From Chth-196 sp044370935 (GTDB lineage Bacteria > Verrucomicrobiota > Verrucomicrobiia > Chthoniobacterales > Chthoniobacteraceae): DNA of 18,758 nt. A program made the position numbers and the translations under genes. The stretch spans positions 1-18,758 of the forward strand of contig JBILUQ010000050.1 in NCBI GenBank assembly GCA_044370935.1. Reading direction: 5' to 3'. How positions within the stretch are numbered: the stretch's first letter is position 1; the number at the start of each line of letters is the position of its first letter. Below are positions 7,690 to 14,293 of the stretch, piece by piece. The notes under the pieces are model-generated. The model was not told the DNA's origin. It made no database searches and was given only the letters and a program-made list of their open reading frames with translations.

Positions 7690-8589
7690 ATGAAACCGAT
7701 TCTGGAAAGGATACCCCAACACCAGTTGGAATCTTACTATTGCGAGGTGGTGTCTGCGCGGACGGTGCCGACGCCTTGGCATTTCCACCCCGAGTGCCAG
7801 CTCACCCTCGTGGTCAACTCCGTGGGCAACCGCTTCGTGGGCGACAATGTGAGTGACTTCGCGCCGGGCGACATGGTGTTCGTCGGGCCTAACCTCCCGC
7901 ATGTCTGGAACCATTCGGGCCCGCAACGCCCGGACGGCGACCCTGCTTTGTCAATCGTGGTCCAGTTCAGGGAAAACGTTTTCGGCGCCGAGTTCATGGA
8001 CCTCCCCGAGTTGGCGCGCGTACGGCGTCTGATACAGAGCGGCGCGGTGGCGCTCCAGATCCGCGGCGCCACCCGCGACTACGCTTCCGAACGAATGCGC
8101 GAAATTCCTCACAGCAAGGGACCCCGCAGGCTTCTTCTGCTTTTGGAAATCCTCGACCGCCTTTCCAGGTCACGCGAGTTGCAGCCCATTTCCAGTCCCG
8201 CATTCCGACCTGACCTCAATCCGCTGGACGAGGAGCGGGTGGGAAAAGTGTGCGCCTACATTGACCAGCATTTGCACGACCCGATTTTCCGGGAGGACCT
8301 TGCTCGGCTGGTCAACCTGAGCCCCGACGCCTTCGGCCGTTTTTTTAAGAGCCGCATGGGCAAATCGCTTCCCACATTTGTGAACGAATTGCGAATCAGC
8401 CGTGCTTGCCGCCTCCTCTCCGAGACGAACACAAGCATCACGCGGATCGCCGAGGACTGTGGCTTCGAAAACCTGTCAAACTTCAACCGTCAGTTTCTCA
8501 GACACACCAACCGGACCCCGAGCCAATACCGCAAGACCCTTCCCAGCTTGGAATCCGAGGCCCCTAAACCCCGGCGCCGGCAGGTCTGA
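7690..8589 (+). CDS. AraC family regulator with N-terminal cupin domain
   Basis: Cytoplasmic regulator of 299 residues. The N-terminal part (about 18-90) is a cupin-type sensor with the signature WHFHPECQLTLV and a second half reading FAPGDMVFVGPNLPHVW. The C-terminal part (about 180-285) is an AraC double HTH, with LARLVNLSPDAFGRFFKSRMG and ITRIAEDCGFENLSNFNRQFLRHT. It is transcribed away from the aminotransferase-M81-MFS cluster and probably activates it in response to the substrate, as AraC/cupin proteins beside catabolic operons usually do. No Shine-Dalgarno sequence is visible before the ATG at 7690. A copied fragment of the M81 gene begins five bases after its stop codon. Confidence 0.9.
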   Translation: MKPILERIPQHQLESYYCEVVSARTVPTPWHFHPECQLTLVVNSVGNRFVGDNVSDFAPGDMVFVGPNLPHVWNHSGPQRPDGDPALSIVVQFRENVFGAEFMDLPELARVRRLIQSGAVALQIRGATRDYASERMREIPHSKGPRRLLLLLEILDRLSRSRELQPISSPAFRPDLNPLDEERVGKVCAYIDQHLHDPIFREDLARLVNLSPDAFGRFFKSRMGKSLPTFVNELRISRACRLLSETNTSITRIAEDCGFENLSNFNRQFLRHTNRTPSQYRKTLPSLESEAPKPRRRQV

Positions 8590-8594
8590 AAAAA

Positions 8595-8636
8595 CACCCT
8601 CCACGTCCCGAAAAGTGTCTGTCACCATTGCGCCGT
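8595..8636 (+). repeat. 42-bp direct repeat, copy 2 (non-coding fragment of the M81 gene)
   Basis: This is the second copy of 5856-5897, 41/42 identical, in the 121-bp gap between the AraC stop and the ceramidase start. Read on the minus strand it still spells the M81 HGAM-type motif (DGAMVTDTFRDVEG), but nothing around it continues the gene. Near identity together with abrupt ends indicates a recent duplication or rearrangement scar rather than an old decayed paralogue. Confidence 0.95.
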
Positions 8637-8710
8637 CCCCATTGCGCCCGAATTCTTTTGCGCTCATGCGCTGCGATGCTCTGTTTTTCACAACCCCGTT
8701 TTCCATACCC

Positions 8711-10141
8711 ATGCACAATCTGATCGCTCTTATTCTCATCTTTAGCATCGCCCTGCACATTCCATTATCGGGGGCTGCCAGCCTGCCGCTGAAAGCCGGT
8801 GCAGCCGCCGTTGATGTCACACCAAAAGAATTTCCAATGAATATGCCCGGCGGCTTCAGCGCTAAAGCCGCGAGCAAAGCACACGACCCGCTCTATAGCA
8901 GAGCTATTGTTCTTGACGATGGAACGACGACTCTTGCGATCGTCGTTCTCGACAACCTCGGCGCAGGCCCCGACGTGCTTAATGAGGCCAAACAGATCGC
9001 ATCCGCGCAAACGGGTATCCCGGCTGAAAGAATGCTGGTCTGTTCGACACACACGCACACAGGCCCCTCCGCATCCTCGAAAAGCACCGTGCCATCGGTG
9101 ATGGCCTACCACTCAGTCCTTGTTGATGGTCTCGCGCAGTCCATCATTAGGGCCAAAGCTGCGACCAAGCCCGCGACGATTGGATTCGCAACAATTCCCA
9201 TCCCTGACGAAGTTTTCAACAGAAGATGGTATCTGAAACCCGGCAAAATGCCACCAAACCCATTTGGCAAGGAGGACGCGGTTAAGACAAACCCTGGAAC
9301 AAGCGCAGACATCATCGAGCGTCCCGCCGGACCAACGGATCCTACCTTTTCGGTATTTTCTATTCAGGACGTGAAGCGCAAGCACATAGCCGTTTTCGCA
9401 AACTACGCGCTTCATTACGTCGGAGGATCGCCCGATGGCGAAATGTCTGCAGATTACTTCGGAGAATTTGCGCGCCTGATGCCTTCGCGTCTTCGTGCGG
9501 ACCATGACTTTGTTGCAATGCTTTCGAACGGTGCGTCGGGCGATATCAATAACATTCCGTTTGGGATTAACCGCCCACCTCGCGAGCCTTTTGAGCAAAT
9601 CAGAATTGTCGCTCAAAAAGCGGCTGATGCAGCCTGGAAAGCTATTCAAAGCATTCCCAAGAATCAGCCCGAGATCCGCCTCGGAATGCGTGAGCGTGAC
9701 ATCACGCTTCAATATCGGAAGCCTTCAGCTGAGATGCTCGAAGATGCGCGCAAGGTTGCTGCCGTGAGGGACAAAGAGACTATCGAAAAACTGCCGCGCC
9801 TTGCAAAAAACTATGCAGGAAACGTGATCGCCGCATCTGAGCGCGCAGAAAACAGCATCACCGTAAAGCTGCAAGCAATTCGTGTTGGAGATGTCGGGAT
9901 CTGCGGAATCCCTTTCGAGACATTTGTGGAAATTGGACTCGAACTAAAAAAACGGAGTCCGCTGCCGCAAACGGTTGTTGTCGGTCTTGCGAACGGACGG
10001 CATGGTTATTTGCCGACGCCGGACCACCACGCCCTTGGCGGATACGAAACATGGCTCGGGACAAACGTCGTGCAAGAAGATGCCTCGGTAATCATCACTG
10101 ATGCATTACTCGAAATGCTCGGCGAGCTCAACGCCGAGTGA
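8711..10141 (+). CDS. Exported neutral/alkaline ceramidase-like hydrolase (short form)
   Basis: Predicted exported protein of 476 residues resembling the N-terminal catalytic domain of neutral/alkaline ceramidases (PF04734), shorter than classical enzymes because the C-terminal domain is absent. The start at 8711 gives a signal peptide (MHNLIALILIFSIALHIPLSGA); an upstream ATG at 8666 would lengthen it, and the frame is open back into the AraC gene, but without matching features. Seen: AGAAAVDVTP after the signal, a CSTHTHTGP zinc-ligand motif (His114, His116), ALHYVGG, SNGASGDINN and GYLPTP near the end. In PVC bacteria such short forms are common and their substrates untested, so hydrolysis of ceramide is not assured. 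Composition is clearly less G+C-rich than the cluster to its left (28/60 G+C at 9601-9660 versus 43/60 at 5041-5100). Confidence 0.85.
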   Translation: MHNLIALILIFSIALHIPLSGAASLPLKAGAAAVDVTPKEFPMNMPGGFSAKAASKAHDPLYSRAIVLDDGTTTLAIVVLDNLGAGPDVLNEAKQIASAQTGIPAERMLVCSTHTHTGPSASSKSTVPSVMAYHSVLVDGLAQSIIRAKAATKPATIGFATIPIPDEVFNRRWYLKPGKMPPNPFGKEDAVKTNPGTSADIIERPAGPTDPTFSVFSIQDVKRKHIAVFANYALHYVGGSPDGEMSADYFGEFARLMPSRLRADHDFVAMLSNGASGDINNIPFGINRPPREPFEQIRIVAQKAADAAWKAIQSIPKNQPEIRLGMRERDITLQYRKPSAEMLEDARKVAAVRDKETIEKLPRLAKNYAGNVIAASERAENSITVKLQAIRVGDVGICGIPFETFVEIGLELKKRSPLPQTVVVGLANGRHGYLPTPDHHALGGYETWLGTNVVQEDASVIITDALLEMLGELNAE

Positions 10142-10148
10142 TAGACGC

Positions 10149-10181
10149 CATGAGGTTCTCGAGCGGTATCACAACCTCATG
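10149..10181. terminator. Inverted repeat between ceramidase gene and converging pseudogene
   Basis: CATGAGGTT (10149-10157) and AACCTCATG (10173-10181) form a perfect 9-bp stem with a 15-nt loop. It starts 8 bp after the ceramidase stop and lies 13 bp beyond the stop of the converging pseudogene. There is no T-run on either side, so it may be a bidirectional or factor-dependent terminator. Confidence 0.4.
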
Positions 10182-10193
10182 TCATCCACCAGA

Positions 10194-11058
10194 TCACGGT
10201 TGGAACTCGATCCAGTTCAATCCAAGCACGGTGGCCGGATCCGGACAGTGCGCGACAACGCAGACATCGGTGAGTCCTGTTGCATTGGCGAGCGTGGCGG
10301 GCAGTTCCAGAAATTCTCCTTCACCAGTGGGCTTGACCTCGAGGGTTGCAAGCAACGAACCGGTGGGAGAGCCGCTGCGCGGCGCGGTGAATGCACCACT
10401 CGAACCAGTTTTTGGGAGACTCGCGGGATCATTCTTGAGCGCGAGAACCCACGACACCGTTTGGCGGATTCGCTCGATGCTGTGCTGTGGGTGTGGTGGC
10501 ATCAGAATCTGGCCCCCACCCCTGCCCCACCGGCTAGAATTTTTTGCGCCAATCGTTCGGCGGCCTCCGGGTCGTCCTTGTATTTCAGAGCGCCGCTTTT
10601 GTAGGCAGGACCAGCGGAAGGGGTCTCCGCCATGTGGCATGCAAAGCAGGTGCGCGGCGGTAAACAATCCGAACAATACGGCTGTCGTTGTCCTCCCACC
10701 ATGGGTCGCCGTTTTCGAGCATGTAGAGCGCTCCGTCCGGTCCGATCTTCAGGTCGAAGGGCCGGAGCAGATTCAAGGCCTGAGTAAACGGCTCGATCTC
10801 CGGTCCTGGAGTGTCGAGTTTGACGGCTTGGATCCAGTTGCGCATCCATTCGTAAATGAAGAGGCTTCGATTGAGAGACTCCGGCAGCTTGAGCACCGAT
10901 GGATTTGCCGCGTCAAAGTGATACCCCGGCCCCGCGCCGATACGGCGCGCGCGAGTTTCCGAAATGGAGCCAAAAGCAAACTCATGCCATTTAGACACAG
11001 TCCAGCAAACCAGCCCTCGACCTGGATCTACACCCGTACCTCGACTTATCCGCCCCAC
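10194..11058 (-). pseudogene. Broken glucose/sorbosone dehydrogenase-like protein with cytochrome c domain
   Basis: Three minus-strand frames each hold a consecutive part of one PVC-type secreted PQQ/sugar-dehydrogenase-like protein. About 10983-10654 gives the propeller end (AGPGYHFD, LFIYEWMRNWIQAVKLD, LKIGPDGALYMLENGDPWW). About 10651-10505 gives a heme site CFACH plus PSAGPAYKSGALKYKDDPEA. From 10502 down come MPPHPQHSIERIRQTVSWVL and a C-terminal segment ending GLNWIEF before the TGA at 10194. The shift near 10510 looks like loss of one T: restoring it gives GVWGQILMPPHPQHS. The segment normally linking propeller and cytochrome, and part of the C-terminal region, also seem deleted; everything N-terminal is missing. 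It lies immediately downstream of the sulfatase in the same orientation, so it may be the lost third gene of that operon. Confidence 0.85.
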
Positions 11059-11088
11059 TCCCGGACCTTGCCGACGCGAAAGTGAAGT

Positions 11089-12510
11089 TCACTCGCGCCG
11101 TATCGCCTTGCCGTAGTACGGGAATTTGTCCCAGTCGTCATTCGATGCATCAATCCGGGGGTCAGCAGTCTGCCTCATCCAATCGTCCAGACGATCCCGG
11201 TGGGCCTGCAGCGCGTCGGCGTACTCGGGTTTCTCCACCACGTTGATAATTTGATGCAGGTCGTTGCGGAGATCATAGAGCTCCTCCGGCGGCCGCTTCG
11301 CGAAGATCAGCGCGAATTGCTTTGCGTAGACAGGATCGCTTTGATGATTGAGAAGAAAATCCTTCACCAGGGTTGTATCCACATCGCCGTAGGGCCTTCC
11401 AGCTAAGAACAAAACATCGGGATCTCCGGCAGGCCAGCGGTCGGATCGAAGATTGCGGACATAGAGAAAATCCCGCGTGCGGACTGCCCGCACCGGATAG
11501 CTCATGTTTTCACGGCGCACATTTGCATGCCGCTCGCGCTCTATGAAGACGGCATCACGCTGAAATGGATCCGGGCGACCAAGCATCAAGTTTTTGATGC
11601 CATGCATGCTCATCTCCTTGGGCACTGCGATTTCGGACAGTTCTAGAAATGTCGGGCCAAGATCCGCTACATTTACAAAATCGTCCACCTTCCGTCCCGC
11701 CTTTAGCTTTTGCCCCCATCGGATGGCCAGTGGAACACGCGAACCTGAATCGTAGCAGTTCGCAAGTCCTCGCGGCATCTGCCACCCGTTGTCGCTCGTG
11801 TAGATTACAACCGTGCCTTCCAACTCAGACGCCATCTCCAGCGCCTTGATGGCTTGCGCGGCCTCGTCATCAAGCTTCATTACCCCACCATAATAGTTCA
11901 TCAAATCATCACGCACCTCCGGGCAATCCGGCAGCTCAGGTGGAACAGTCAACCGCCCCGCGTCCAGCCGCGCTTTGGCCTCTGCCAGATACGGCGTTTT
12001 TGCGTTTTTAGTGGCGGTATCCGTATTGCCCATCCAGAAAAAGAATGGCTTCGCTGGATCGCGCTTCGCCTGAAATTCGGCGAAGTTGGCAAACTTCGGC
12101 CCCACGGGATTCTCTTTCCAACCCGAGACCTCATGATTACCCGGGGCCCACGGTTTGCCGCAATAGCCGATGTCGTAACCGGCCTCTCGCAATAATTGCG
12201 TCACAACAGGGGTGTCCTTCGGAAAAGCGCTCCACAAGCTCGCACGTTCGCCGAGTTGATGAGCGATTCTACCGGTCAGCAGACAAGAACGCGTCGGCGA
12301 GCACGAGGGGACGGGGTTAAAAGTGTGCGTGAACAACACTCCCTCGTTTGCAATACGATCGAACGCCGGCGTTTTGGCCATTGGATCTCCGAGCACGCCT
12401 GCATTTGGAAAGCGCCAGTTGTCGGCGAGGATCAGCAGGATGTTCGGTCTTTTATCCGCCGCATGAAGCGTGCAACACAAAAGTGCAAAAAGAGCGGCAG
12501 CAAATTTCAT
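11089..12510 (-). CDS. Exported sulfatase, heparan N-sulfatase-like
   Basis: Exported type I sulfatase of 473 residues with signal peptide MKFAAALFALLCCTLHA. The active-site signature is CSPTRSCLLTG, with Cys70 the residue oxidised to formylglycine, so it needs a maturation enzyme. Other active-site elements: ILADN (30-31), where most sulfatases have ADD; a Lys119 region GYCGKPW; and TSDNG with Asp240/Asn241. The flanking sequence resembles the N-sulfoglucosamine sulfohydrolase-like group (S1_8 type) by eye. Its ATG overlaps the TGA of the acyltransferase gene as ATGA, so the two are translationally coupled. The neighbour belongs to the HGSNAT family, which in animals acts right after N-desulfation, supporting N-sulfated glucosamine as substrate; this is inference. 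Other sulfated sugars remain possible. Confidence 0.88.
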   Translation of the reverse strand: MKFAAALFALLCCTLHAADKRPNILLILADNWRFPNAGVLGDPMAKTPAFDRIANEGVLFTHTFNPVPSCSPTRSCLLTGRIAHQLGERASLWSAFPKDTPVVTQLLREAGYDIGYCGKPWAPGNHEVSGWKENPVGPKFANFAEFQAKRDPAKPFFFWMGNTDTATKNAKTPYLAEAKARLDAGRLTVPPELPDCPEVRDDLMNYYGGVMKLDDEAAQAIKALEMASELEGTVVIYTSDNGWQMPRGLANCYDSGSRVPLAIRWGQKLKAGRKVDDFVNVADLGPTFLELSEIAVPKEMSMHGIKNLMLGRPDPFQRDAVFIERERHANVRRENMSYPVRAVRTRDFLYVRNLRSDRWPAGDPDVLFLAGRPYGDVDTTLVKDFLLNHQSDPVYAKQFALIFAKRPPEELYDLRNDLHQIINVVEKPEYADALQAHRDRLDDWMRQTADPRIDASNDDWDKFPYYGKAIRRE

Positions 12511-13757
12511 AACCGTATGTAGATTTTGTGCCGATAGAGAAAACGCACAAACATCACTGGCAGCCCCAGCCCGATGAAGGCGATCAGAACGCCTCCCACA
12601 CCCTGCCCGATGTGAGAATCCAGAAATGCCTGCGCATCTCCACCGGCCAGGCGCGTCGCGATGGCGGGGAAATCCAAGAGATTCACGGCAAAATAGACCG
12701 CAAGGGCGTTAGCACCAATCCAAAGAAACGGAGCGCACCACTTCTGCCAACGCCACACGTCCACAACCAAATAAAATAAACCTAGCATCACCGCAGAAAA
12801 TCCCCCTGAGACGAGGCAGAACGATGGGGTCCATATCCGCTTAATCACGGGCATTTCGATTCCCCAGAGAAACCCAACGCATAGCGACGCTGTTCCCGCA
12901 CCAAGCAACCACGCGGCCTTCTGCTTCTCCGTCCATCGCGTGCTCACGAGCAGCCACCCAGCCATGATCCCGAACAAGGTGGTGACCACGGCGCTCATGG
13001 TGCTGAGCAAACCCTCGTTGCTGTAGTAAAGGTTGCGCTTCTTTCCCGGCAGCCATTTGTAATCGATGTAATGCGCGAAATTACGGCCTTCTTCAAAAAC
13101 ACCTGAAACCGTAGGAACCTCACCGGCGAGAAGCGCGGGCGGAGTCTTCGCATCGGCCTGCGAGCCTTTCTTGCCAATCGGCCCGTGGGCCAGACTGACG
13201 TCGGGGAAAGGAGCAAAACTGAGGATCGCCCAGTAACCCGCGAGAAAAAGCACGGCGGCGGCGACAAGGCCTCTACGCGGCAAGATCACATACAGGGTTG
13301 CCGCAATAAAATAACAGAGTGCGATCCGGGGTAACACGCCGGAAACCTGCACATCAGGCCAAGCACGCGAAAATCCGCCGTAATAAAACACACCTAAAGC
13401 GAAGAGAAGCAAGCTGCGGCGTGCGATGCGTGCAAGCGCTCCCAGACGTCCAGCGCTTGCCAGCATCCGATCCATTGAAAACGTGATGGAGACTCCGACC
13501 AGAAACAAAAACAACGGGAAAATTCCGTCGTAAAAACGAAAGCCAGCCCATTCCACGTGCTTCAACTGCTGAGATACTGCTGTCAGCAGCCACCCGCCAC
13601 CCAGCGCTTCCAAAGCTTTCGCGACCTCCTCTCCGCCAATAATCCAAAACATGTCAAATCCGCGCAGCGCGTCGACCGAGAGCATTCGCTTTGGACGGGC
13701 ATCGAAACTTGCCTGCACGGGATCGTTGTTTGGAGGAACCGAGGTGGGGGTGTTCAT
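12507..13757 (-). CDS. Membrane acyltransferase, DUF5009 / HGSNAT-like
   Basis: Polytopic inner-membrane protein of 416 residues with about 10 hydrophobic segments. The start at 13757 places the family opening RMLSVDALRGFDMFWIIGGE at residues 24-43; the frame is open back to 13874, but that extension shows nothing conserved. HVEWAGFRFYDGIFPLFLF (67-85) aligns by eye with the segment of human heparan-alpha-glucosaminide N-acetyltransferase that I recall as carrying the active His, making His67 a candidate catalytic residue. The animal enzyme moves acetyl groups across the membrane onto terminal glucosamine. Bacterial members are mostly uncharacterised. It is first in the two-gene operon; the stop overlaps the sulfatase start. 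No Shine-Dalgarno sequence is seen at 13757. Family is good; reaction is inferred. Confidence 0.85.
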   Translation of the reverse strand: MNTPTSVPPNNDPVQASFDARPKRMLSVDALRGFDMFWIIGGEEVAKALEALGGGWLLTAVSQQLKHVEWAGFRFYDGIFPLFLFLVGVSITFSMDRMLASAGRLGALARIARRSLLLFALGVFYYGGFSRAWPDVQVSGVLPRIALCYFIAATLYVILPRRGLVAAAVLFLAGYWAILSFAPFPDVSLAHGPIGKKGSQADAKTPPALLAGEVPTVSGVFEEGRNFAHYIDYKWLPGKKRNLYYSNEGLLSTMSAVVTTLFGIMAGWLLVSTRWTEKQKAAWLLGAGTASLCVGFLWGIEMPVIKRIWTPSFCLVSGGFSAVMLGLFYLVVDVWRWQKWCAPFLWIGANALAVYFAVNLLDFPAIATRLAGGDAQAFLDSHIGQGVGGVLIAFIGLGLPVMFVRFLYRHKIYIRL

Positions 13758-13962
13758 GGGGTTGGCCGGGAGATTCTGGAAATCATCGCACAACGCCAAG
13801 AGCCACACGTTTTGGTCGCCCAAGCGGAATGCAGGCGGCGTCATACAACAAAGCCAGAGGATAGAACCCATCACATTTTTAAATCAATCTTTGCAGCAAC
13901 TATTTACATCCGGCCTGCGCGACGCTCACAAAAAGTCGACCTCAGGGCTTCGCTTTGGATGA

Positions 13963-13976
13963 TTCAACGCGTTGAA
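13963..13976. promoter_or_regulatory. Perfect 14-bp palindrome, candidate operator
   Basis: TTCAACGCGTTGAA is a perfect inverted repeat roughly in the middle of the divergent spacer. No gene covers it and no T-run follows, so a dimeric repressor or activator site is a fair reading. A half-similar AACGCGT occurs at about 14105. The binding protein is not in this window. Confidence 0.4.
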
Positions 13977-14240
13977 ACATGCCTCGAGCAAACAACTCAG
14001 CCATCACTTTCTCAGTTGTCACGCACCGGGTGCCGCGCTGGTAGGCTTGATTCCCACAAAGGCCCAAATTCATTTAAGAGGTGTGATACGGCTCTTGAGG
14101 TTGCAACGCGTATGCGGTGTTTAGTGTTCGAAACGGCCTCACCGAATTTCAAACGCCGGATTGAAAACTCCGATCATTGGTTTGACCGCAAGCCGAGTCC
14201 GGATTTCCAAAAGAAACCGCGGATCAAGCCGTTCCTTGGG

Positions 14241-14270
14241 CGGACAAAACAGTATCCAAAATGTGATAAT
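14241..14270 (+). promoter_or_regulatory. Candidate sigma-70 promoter of the FAD oxidoreductase
   Basis: GATAAT at 14265-14270 preceded by TGT gives an extended -10 element; CGGACA at 14241-14246 is a moderate -35 element 18 bp upstream. Transcription would start around 14277, leaving a leader of under 20 nt before the ATG at 14294. Confidence 0.4.
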
Positions 14271-14293
14271 CGTGGCCTTATGTTGTGAGAGCC

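Larger units (their letters stand above)
13758..14293. other. 536-bp divergent intergenic region
   Basis: This region separates the acyltransferase-sulfatase operon (leftward) from the FAD oxidoreductase (rightward). The open frames crossing it show no recognisable protein. It holds a perfect 14-bp palindrome and a likely promoter for the oxidoreductase, listed separately. An A+T-rich patch near 13875-13905 could hold the leftward promoter, but no hexamer pair is convincing. Confidence 0.5.

Noticed and set aside
6570..7856. A 428-residue plus-strand open frame
   Set aside because: It is antisense to the well-supported aminotransferase and has low-complexity, Arg/Pro/Gly-rich content typical of shadow frames in G+C-rich DNA.
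8402..8710. Longer ceramidase reading starting inside the AraC gene
   Set aside because: It overlaps the conserved AraC HTH coding sequence and the copied M81 fragment; the signal peptide starts at 8711.
8476..8877. Minus-strand frame containing the M81 motif near 8600, considered as a second M81 gene
   Set aside because: Only 42 bp match; flanking translation has no M81 similarity, so it is a fragment and not a gene.
10138..11085. A 315-residue plus-strand open frame
   Set aside because: It is antisense to the clear dehydrogenase/cytochrome c remnants and has no recognisable domain.
13557..14288. Plus-strand 243-residue frame crossing the divergent spacer
   Set aside because: Its first part is antisense to the acyltransferase N-terminus and the rest has no conserved features.
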